From: CALAEC01 sp050692915
Lineage (GTDB): Bacteria; Actinomycetota; UBA4738; CALAEC01
DNA length: 10,420 nt
Assembly (NCBI GenBank): GCA_050692915.1
Contig: JBOGVU010000084.1
Span: 1-10,420, forward strand
Reading direction: 5' to 3'
In this document: piece after piece, positions 5,661 to 10,420 of the stretch
How positions within the stretch are numbered: the stretch's first letter is position 1
Layout of the letters: each line of letters starts with the position of its first letter
Made by a program: the position numbers and the translations under genes
The notes under the pieces: generated by a model
The model's database searches: none
Told to the model about the DNA's origin: nothing
What the model saw: only the letters and a program-made list of their open reading frames with translations

Positions 5661-5689
5661 TTGACAGATCTCGGAACGCCTCCTATGGT
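5661..5689 (+). promoter_or_regulatory. Sigma70-type promoter of the ABC efflux operon
   Basis: TTGACA (5661-5666), a 17-base spacer, and TATGGT (5684-5689): a consensus -35, ideal spacing and a 4/6 -10 match. The start codon of the ATPase is 41 bases beyond the -10, and the dyad at 5695-5707 covers the expected transcription start. Confidence 0.75.
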
Positions 5690-5694
5690 ACATG

Positions 5695-5707
5695 TCTACT
5701 TAGTAGA
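5695..5707. promoter_or_regulatory. Candidate TetR operator
   Basis: TCTAC-TTA-GTAGA is a perfect 5-3-5 dyad starting five bases after the -10 box of the efflux promoter. A repressor here would block the start site of the ABC operon. Its position between divergent tetR and ABC genes is what supports the assignment; the arms alone are short. Confidence 0.5.
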
Positions 5708-5717
5708 AAGCATCGGT

Positions 5718-5724
5718 AGGAGGG
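5718..5724 (+). promoter_or_regulatory. Ribosome-binding site of the ABC ATPase gene
   Basis: AGGAGGG ends six bases before the ATG at 5731. It is a full-strength Shine-Dalgarno and fixes that start. Confidence 0.7.
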
Positions 5725-5730
5725 CAACAG

Positions 5731-6708
5731 ATGACGAACGGCGCCAGCCCGGCGGTAGAGGTCCGAGACCTCGTGAAGGTGTACCCCCGTCCCGGAGGGG
5801 GGTCCCTTCGGGCCCTGGACGGCGTCACCTTCGAGGTGCGGGCCGGGGAGTTCTTCGGGTTCCTGGGTCCCAACGGTGCGGGCAAAACCACCGCCCTGGA
5901 GATCATCGAGGGGATCCGCAAGCCGACCTCCGGAGAGGTTCGGGTGCTGGGGATCGACCCCCGCCGGGAGCTGGACAAGGTGAAAAGGGTGATCGGGGTC
6001 CAGCTCCAGGCGGCCTCCTACTTCAGCCTTCTGACCATCGAGGAGATCCTGGAGCTGTTCGGCTCTTTCTACCCGAAGCGTCGCCCGCCGGCCGAGCTGT
6101 TGGACACCGTGGGGCTCCTGGACAAGCGGAAGGCTTACGTCCGCCACCTCTCCGGCGGCCAGCAACGACGGTTCTCGGTGGCCGCAGCGCTGGTCAACGA
6201 CCCGGAGGTGTTGTTCCTGGATGAGCCCACCACCGGTCTTGACCCGCAGATGCGCCACAGCGTGTGGGAGCTGCTCCGGCAGCTCAACCGGGAGGAGGGC
6301 AAGACCATCGTCCTGACCACCCACGACCTGGAGGAGGCGGAGCTGTTGGCCGACCGGGTGGCCATCATCGACCACGGCCGGATCCGAGCCATCGATACCC
6401 CGAGGGACCTGATCGGCCGGCTCGACGGCGTCGGCCACATCGAGTTCGCTACCTCCAACCGGGTGAACACGGCGGAGCTGGCCGGGCTGGCCGGGGTGAG
6501 CGCGGCAACGGCAAAGAGCAACGGCGAAGGGCCGGCCGTGATGGGGCCAACCACCTACAAGCTTGAGGTGATCGAACCGAAGACCGCGGTTACGGCCCTG
6601 CTCAACTGGTCGGAAGGACGCGGGGTGGAGGTGCGAGGGTTGGAGGTCGTCCCGGGAACCCTCGAGGACGTGTTCCTTCAGCTCACCGGCCGGGAGCTCA
6701 GGGAATGA
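5731..6708 (+). CDS. DrrA-family ABC transporter ATP-binding protein (325 aa)
   Basis: Cytoplasmic ATPase of an ABC-2 exporter, related to daunorubicin-resistance DrrA. Visible motifs: Walker A GPNGAGKT (46-53), Q-loop around Gln91/Gln93, signature LSGGQQRR (140-147), Walker B VLFLDEPTTGLD (160-171) and the H-loop His198 (TTHDLEEAE). The roughly 95-residue C-terminal extension after the nucleotide-binding domain, ending VPGTLEDVFLQLTGRELRE, is typical of DrrA-type subunits and helps assembly with the permease. The stop overlaps the first permease start (ATGA), so stoichiometric translation is expected. Substrate is unknown; drugs, antibiotics or lipids are all possible for this family. Confidence 0.96.
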   Translation: MTNGASPAVEVRDLVKVYPRPGGGSLRALDGVTFEVRAGEFFGFLGPNGAGKTTALEIIEGIRKPTSGEVRVLGIDPRRELDKVKRVIGVQLQAASYFSLLTIEEILELFGSFYPKRRPPAELLDTVGLLDKRKAYVRHLSGGQQRRFSVAAALVNDPEVLFLDEPTTGLDPQMRHSVWELLRQLNREEGKTIVLTTHDLEEAELLADRVAIIDHGRIRAIDTPRDLIGRLDGVGHIEFATSNRVNTAELAGLAGVSAATAKSNGEGPAVMGPTTYKLEVIEPKTAVTALLNWSEGRGVEVRGLEVVPGTLEDVFLQLTGRELRE

Positions 6709-7466
6709 CCGCCCTCGCCGGCACTATCCGGCTGGCCTCAGCCAGCAGCAAACAGCTCCTCCGCTCCAGCGAGGTCTGGGCCACCATGATCGCCTTTCCG
6801 GGAGCACTTCTTGCCATCCTTTGGCTGTTCTCCGAGCTGCGTTTCGAGTTCGGCCATCAGGCGGTGTCGCTGATGAACTTATGGGTCACCGGGCTCGGGG
6901 TGCTCGGAGTGGCGCTGGGCAACACCCACGCCTTCCTGGCGACCATCTCCACCTGGAGAGCCGGAGGGGTGCTGAAACGGATCTCGGTCACCCCCATCAC
7001 GCCCGCCCAGCTAATCGTGGGCGAGGTGATCCCCCGCGGTGCCATGGGCATGATCGCGCTGGTGGCCTTCCTGGCGGCGGGCAACGCCCTCGGCGCCGAC
7101 ATCCGCATGGGCGCCGAGCTGGTGCAAGCCCTGCCGGTGATGGTGATGGTCACATTCACCGGACTCTGTGTGTCGTTCATCATCGCCGGTGTCACCAAGA
7201 CCCCCCAGAACGCCAACGCCCTCGACACCGCCGCCGCCTGGCCCCTCTACCTGCTGACCGGCGCCATGTTTCCCCTCGCCGCCTTTCCCGGATGGCTGGA
7301 GGAGACGGCCCAGTACCTCCCCTACACCGGCCTCATCGCCACGATTCGGGGACTCGTCCTCGACGGTCGACCACTCACCGACTACGGATCAGAGCTGGCG
7401 ATCGGTGGGGTCTGGATCGCGATCCTGCTCCTGGGGGCGGCCCGCGCCTATCGGTTCGTGAAATGA
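6705..7466 (+). CDS. ABC-2 type permease, first subunit (253 aa)
   Basis: Integral membrane subunit of the exporter, with about six hydrophobic segments: near 22-40 (MIAFPGALLAILWLF), 55-80, 105-125, 140-165, 175-195 and a final one near 230-248. The N-terminal amphipathic stretch and the GVLKRISVTPITPAQ segment after the second helix are typical of DrrB-like ABC-2 permeases, where this loop contacts the ATPase. Overlaps of four bases with the genes on both sides (ATGA each time) make it the middle member of a translationally coupled trio. The next gene is a paralogue sharing the LKR..-TP...PA and FPxxxxPGxL patterns, so the pair likely forms a heterodimer. Confidence 0.93.
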   Translation: MTALAGTIRLASASSKQLLRSSEVWATMIAFPGALLAILWLFSELRFEFGHQAVSLMNLWVTGLGVLGVALGNTHAFLATISTWRAGGVLKRISVTPITPAQLIVGEVIPRGAMGMIALVAFLAAGNALGADIRMGAELVQALPVMVMVTFTGLCVSFIIAGVTKTPQNANALDTAAAWPLYLLTGAMFPLAAFPGWLEETAQYLPYTGLIATIRGLVLDGRPLTDYGSELAIGGVWIAILLLGAARAYRFVK

Positions 7467-8221
7467 CCACACCCACCCTGCCCCTGTTCCGCGCCAGCTG
7501 GAAGATGATGCTCCGCTCCCGGGGCGTGATCTTCGCCATCGTCACCGCCTCTCTCTACATCGCCTTCTTCGGGCTCATCGAGGACCTCGACTTCGGCGTC
7601 GGAGGGCAGACCATCAGGTTCTTCGACTTCGTGCTACCCGGATTCGCCGTCTTCTTGATGGTCTACCAGATCCAAGACATCACGGTGGCGGTCGGCGCCA
7701 GCTTCAAGGCCCGAGGCATCCTCAAGCGGCTCGCCACCACCCCCCTCTCCCCCGCCAGGTTCATCGGTGTCCAGTCCCTCACCTACGTGGGGCTGGGAGT
7801 GGTGGCCTCGGCGCTGGTGCTCACCATCGGCAAGCTGGTGGGAGGCAACCTCGCCATCACTACAAACCTGATCTGGCTCATCCCTCTCGTCGCCGTCGCC
7901 GCCGTCACCTCGATCGCCATGGGCTACGCCATCGCAGGTCTCACCCCCAACCCCCAGACCGCCACCAACGTCGGCGGCACGGTCAGCTTCCTCATGTTCG
8001 GCTTCGCCGGCGTGATGTTCCCAACTGAAGCCCTGCCCGGGGTATTGCCCGACATCGTCCCCTACGCCGTGCCCCACACCGCCCTCATCCAAGCCATCCG
8101 CGGGATCGCCCTCAACGGGGAGAGCATCACCGCCTACGGCCAGCAGGTCCTGATCGGGGGGGTGTGGCTGGCCGCGGCCCTCAGCGTGGCCTCCCTGGCC
8201 TACCGGTTCACAGAGGAGTAG
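7463..8221 (+). CDS. ABC-2 type permease, second subunit (252 aa)
   Basis: Second membrane subunit of the DrrAB-like exporter. It has an N-terminal segment LFRASWKMMLRSRG, about six helices (near 22-38, 50-70, 100-125, 133-160, 168-188, 225-245), and the coupling-loop motif GILKRLATTPLSPARF that parallels the first permease. FPTEALPGVLP near the last external loop aligns with FPLAAFPGWLE of its neighbour. Start: ATG at 7463 overlaps the previous stop (ATGA); a longer frame to the left is antisense-type noise over the first permease. Last gene of the operon; no clear intrinsic terminator follows. An open frame on the other strand, continuous with the recombinase remnant, runs back over it. Confidence 0.93.
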   Translation: MTTPTLPLFRASWKMMLRSRGVIFAIVTASLYIAFFGLIEDLDFGVGGQTIRFFDFVLPGFAVFLMVYQIQDITVAVGASFKARGILKRLATTPLSPARFIGVQSLTYVGLGVVASALVLTIGKLVGGNLAITTNLIWLIPLVAVAAVTSIAMGYAIAGLTPNPQTATNVGGTVSFLMFGFAGVMFPTEALPGVLPDIVPYAVPHTALIQAIRGIALNGESITAYGQQVLIGGVWLAAALSVASLAYRFTEE

Positions 8222-8905
8222 TCGGCAACTGGAATACTCCCCGCCTCGAGCAGAGGAAAATCGGCCACTCACGTGCCTAAGAGCACTTCGAGATCCGTCA
8301 CCCGACGTCTCCAGGAGCACCGCCAGCGTCTCAGCGGCTCCGCGATCTCCGCCGGGAACGGCGTGCGCGTAGACGTTGAGCGTGGTGGAAGCCCGCGCAT
8401 GGCTGAGTCGCTGAGAAACCGTGGCGATGGGGACGCCGGCAGCCAGCATCTCTGTGGCCATGAAGTGGCGAAGGTCGTGAAGCCGAAAATGCGGTAGCCC
8501 CGCGTTGCGCCGGGCACTGATGAACTGCTTGGTCACCCAGTTCGGCATCCATGGGACCGCGCCATCGGATCGGGAGCTGAACACGAAAGCGCCTCCGGCG
8601 AGCGGGGTACCTTGCTTCCGCGCTTGAACCTCTGCGTGTGTCCGATGACCCATCAGGACATCGAAGGTCCTGCGGTCGAGCTCAATCCGGTAGGTGCGAT
8701 GCGTCTTCGTCCATCGGAGCTCGGGGCCGTCGGGACCCATGACGAGGGCCCGTGTGAAAGCGAGGGCCTCGCGCTCGAGGTCGACGTCGCCCCACCGAAG
8801 GGCGAACAGCTGGCTGCGACGGGCCCCGGTGGACACCGCGAGCCTGAGATAGCAATGGAGCGGCGGGTCGGCGTGCCGCACTCCATCGAGGAGCGTCCCC
8901 AGGGA
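8222..8905 (-). pseudogene. Tyrosine recombinase (phage integrase family), catalytic domain remnant
   Basis: C-terminal half of an XerC/phage-type integrase, a DNA strand-exchange enzyme of mobile elements. Numbering from the GTG at 8881: catalytic Arg21 (STGARRSQLFALRW), Lys59 (WTKTHRTYR), His135-x-x-Arg138 (RLHDLRH), His161 (LSHARAS) and nucleophile Tyr171 (LNVYAH) are all present. The N-terminal arm- and core-binding domains are missing: a TAG at 8908-8906 cuts the frame a few residues before LGTLLDGVRHADPP, which is still family-like. At the other end no stop follows the usual C-terminus; the frame runs on antisense through the permease gene to 7634. A neighbouring frame ends with TGA at 8271-8269, so a one-base indel could have removed the stop. 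Most likely a decayed gene; a shortened recombinase expressed from the GTG is possible. Confidence 0.8.
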
Positions 8906-8989
8906 CTATCCTGACCTGAGAAGAGCGTCGAAATTCAGCTTCTGAGCAGGGCTTTTGGCCGCTCATTTCTGCCCATCGCTACCCAACGA

Positions 8990-9020
8990 TTCCCGTTCTC
9001 TGACGGGAGAATGACGGGAA
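8990..9020. repeat. Hairpin with two TGACGGGA direct repeats, possible recombinase arm-type sites
   Basis: TGACGGGA occurs at 9001-9008 and 9012-9019, 11 bases apart (about one helical turn). An inverted partner TTCCCGT (8990-8996) pairs with either copy. Short helically phased repeats next to an integrase gene are what arm-type binding sites look like. No T-run makes it a convincing terminator. Confidence 0.4.
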
Positions 9021-9145
9021 GCGAGGCAAGCGACTTACAGCGCTGCCGCGGCCTAGCCGTTAAGAGGTCATCGAGGCTGTAGGCCAGAAGACAGTGTGGG
9101 TGCTCCGGGGAACCCCGAGACTCGCCCCGCTGTCTGCCAGCTCGA

Positions 9146-9162
9146 GAACCGGTGAACTCGCC
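9146..9162. repeat. 17-bp direct repeat, right copy (possible att site)
   Basis: Exact second copy of GAACCGGTGAACTCGCC. It lies 241 bp beyond the end of the recombinase homology, where an attR or attL site would be expected. GCTGTC (9129-9134) and GACAGC (9164-9169) flank it as an inverted pair. The match stops abruptly on both sides relative to the copy at 310-326. Confidence 0.45.
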
Positions 9163-9364
9163 GGACAGCTGCCGTGGCTCTCGATCGCCGGGTTCGGCGA
9201 TGTCCTGGCCCTGATGGCAGCAGCGATCTGGCTTGCCCATCGACGGGAGCGTCGACACCGAGAGGGGCTGTACCCCCGAGGGCCCAGGACCACGACACGC
9301 TCCCACCGGTAGCCCGCGATCACGGGTCCGCAGGCCATGAGGCAGCGCTGTTAGGCTCCTGCCG

Positions 9365-10420
9365 ATGAGTCCGGCCGACGAAGCTTCCCGTCGCCGCGAC
9401 GCGCTGGTGCAGGCCGGCATGGTGCTGGCATCCGAGCTCTCCCTCCCGTCGATCCTGCAGAAGATCGTGGAGCTCGCCTGCCAGGTCGCCGATGCGCGCT
9501 ACGGGGCCCTGGGGGTCCTCGATCCCGACGGACGGATGATCTTCGATTTCATCACCCACGGGGTCACCGAGGAGGAGCGGCGGGCCATCGGGGATCTCCC
9601 GGTGGGGAAAGGGATCCTTGGCCTGCTCATCACCGAGTCCAGGCCGATCCGGATGGCCAAGATCCAAGAGCATCCCCGGTCTGTCGGCTTCCCCCCCAAC
9701 CACCCCCCCATGACCTCGTTCCTGGGGGTGCCGATCAAAGTGCGAGACCGAGTGTACGGGAACCTGTACCTCACCGAGAAGCGTGGGGCGGTCGAGTTCA
9801 CCGAGGAGGACCAGGAAGCCGTGGTGACCCTCGCCGCCCAGGCCGGGGTGGCCATCGAGAACGCCCGGCTGCACGAGGACCTCAGGCGACTGGCCGTTCT
9901 CGAGGACCGAGAGCGGATCGCCCAGGAGCTCCACGACGGCGTCATCCAGTCCCTGTTCGCGGTGGGGATGGGCCTCCAGGCCGCCGGGGCTATGGCGGAC
10001 GACCCGGAGACGGTTCGCGGCCGGCTCGACGCGGCGGTGAACGATGTCGACCGGGTCATACGGGACCTTCGCAACTACATCTTCGGGCTCGGAGGAGGAC
10101 CGGCGGACCGGGAGCTGTCTCGGGGCCTCCACGGCCTCGCCCACGAGCTGCGGAGGGGATCTGACATCGTCATCCGCGTCGAGGTTGACCCGGCGGCCTC
10201 CGGAGCGCTTGCCTCGCGAGCTGGTGACATCGCCCAGTTCGCCCGGGAGGCCCTGACGAACGCAGTCCGCCACTCGGGAGCGGCCACCGTGTCGCTCGTG
10301 ATCTCCCGGGACGACGGCTCATTCGTGCTCGAGATCGAGGACGACGGGAAGGGGTTCGACCCGGAGGCCGCAGAGGGGCGGGGGCGGGGCCTGGGCAACC
10401 TTCGGGCCCGGGCCCAGACC
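9365..10420 (+). CDS. DevS/DosS-like GAF sensor histidine kinase, partial at right edge
   Basis: Two-component sensor kinase of the NarL/DevS type; 352 residues are visible and no stop is reached. A single GAF domain (about 25-168) has the DevS-like stretches ARYGALGVL, SVGFPPNHPPM and GVPIKVRDRVYGNLYLTEKR. It is followed by a HisKA_3 dimerisation helix with the phosphoacceptor His190 (RERIAQELHDGVIQ) and an HATPase domain with the N-box REALTNAVRHSG (Asn299) and G-boxes DDGKGFD and GRGLGNLRARA. Mycobacterial DosS has two GAF domains, the first binding heme through His149; His113 in NHPPM here occupies what I judge to be the matching place, so redox or gas sensing is possible (inference). ATG at 9365 is the only in-frame ATG after an upstream stop; its Shine-Dalgarno is weak. 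A response regulator probably follows outside the window. Confidence 0.93.
   Translation, partial: MSPADEASRRRDALVQAGMVLASELSLPSILQKIVELACQVADARYGALGVLDPDGRMIFDFITHGVTEEERRAIGDLPVGKGILGLLITESRPIRMAKIQEHPRSVGFPPNHPPMTSFLGVPIKVRDRVYGNLYLTEKRGAVEFTEEDQEAVVTLAAQAGVAIENARLHEDLRRLAVLEDRERIAQELHDGVIQSLFAVGMGLQAAGAMADDPETVRGRLDAAVNDVDRVIRDLRNYIFGLGGGPADRELSRGLHGLAHELRRGSDIVIRVEVDPAASGALASRAGDIAQFAREALTNAVRHSGAATVSLVISRDDGSFVLEIEDDGKGFDPEAAEGRGRGLGNLRARAQT

Larger units (their letters stand above)
8906..9364. other. 459-bp stretch without a convincing gene
   Basis: No frame here resembles a recombinase N-terminus or any family I recognise. Open frames on both strands (for example a plus-strand GTG frame at 9094-9312 with one hydrophobic stretch) lack ribosome-binding sites. 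The stretch holds the TGACGGGA repeats and hairpin at 8990-9020, a short hairpin CGGGG-AA-CCCCG near 9107-9118, and the right copy of the 17-bp repeat. It probably contains the remains of the recombinase's 5' region plus the promoter of the kinase gene, for which no clear -35/-10 was found. Confidence 0.5.

Noticed and set aside
6821..7462. N-terminal extension of the second permease (466-residue frame)
   Set aside because: It is the first permease read in another frame; the ATG at 7463 overlapping the previous stop is the normal start.
8222..8262. Terminator after the second permease (CCTC-GAGCA-GAGG followed by AAAA)
   Set aside because: The stem is only four base pairs and no T-run follows on the coding strand.
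8888..8925. tRNA 3'-end-like stretch on the minus strand (translated SQVRIVPG, a peptide that often betrays a tRNA T-arm) as an att site
   Set aside because: The loop between the CAGG and CCTG arms is about 10 bases and lacks TTCGANT, and no cloverleaf can be built around it. The GTCCCTGGGGACGC part also falls within the recombinase frame.
9094..9312. Plus-strand 72-aa frame with one hydrophobic stretch
   Set aside because: It starts at GTG with no ribosome-binding site, has no recognisable family, and a competing minus-strand frame is equally open.
1..10420. CRISPR array, insertion sequence or transposase, rRNA
   Set aside because: No regularly spaced repeats, no transposase motifs, no terminal inverted repeats with target duplications and no rRNA-like sequence were seen on either strand.

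Overview
The window is uniformly GC-rich, with tightly packed genes that often overlap by four bases (ATGA, GTGA). A mercury regulator of the ArsR type (rather than MerR), a DrrA-type ABC efflux cassette and a DevS/DosS-like GAF kinase together suggest a high-GC actinobacterium, perhaps an uncultured, deep-branching one. No rRNA, tRNA or CRISPR array was seen.

Region 1 (about 1-4832, minus strand) is a mercury and organomercury resistance operon read right to left: ArsR/CmtR-type metal sensor, organomercurial lyase MerB, mercuric reductase MerA with an N-terminal heavy-metal domain, a membrane-anchored TlpA-like thioredoxin, a CcdA-type thiol transporter, an 88-residue two-helix MerF/MerT-like protein, and a rhodanese-like protein at the left edge. 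A 7+4+7 perfect palindrome (4815-4832) lies in front of the sensor gene. MerB would cleave C-Hg bonds and MerA would reduce Hg(II) to Hg(0). The thioredoxin/CcdA/MerF-like trio looks like a membrane thiol relay added to the classical pathway. Its MerF-like member lacks the second cysteine pair, and its thioredoxin has Asp where the cis-proline normally sits. The rhodanese frame is interrupted by a TGA exactly where I expect a Cys, with family-like residues after it.

Region 2 (4943-8221) is a divergent drug-efflux type unit: a TetR regulator on the minus strand facing a plus-strand operon of one DrrA-like ATPase and two ABC-2 permeases. A textbook TTGACA-17-TATGGT promoter and a TCTAC-TTA-GTAGA palindrome lie between them.

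Region 3 (8222-9364) holds the catalytic half of a tyrosine recombinase with all catalytic residues but no N-terminal half and no stop of its own before the permease gene. It is followed by about 460 bases without a convincing gene. That stretch carries a repeated TGACGGGA motif inside a hairpin and a 17-base sequence repeated exactly at 310-326, 8.8 kb away. The two 17-mers could be the ends of an integrated element carrying the mer operon and the efflux unit.

Region 4 (9365 to the right edge) is a DevS/DosS-like GAF sensor histidine kinase, cut by the window end.
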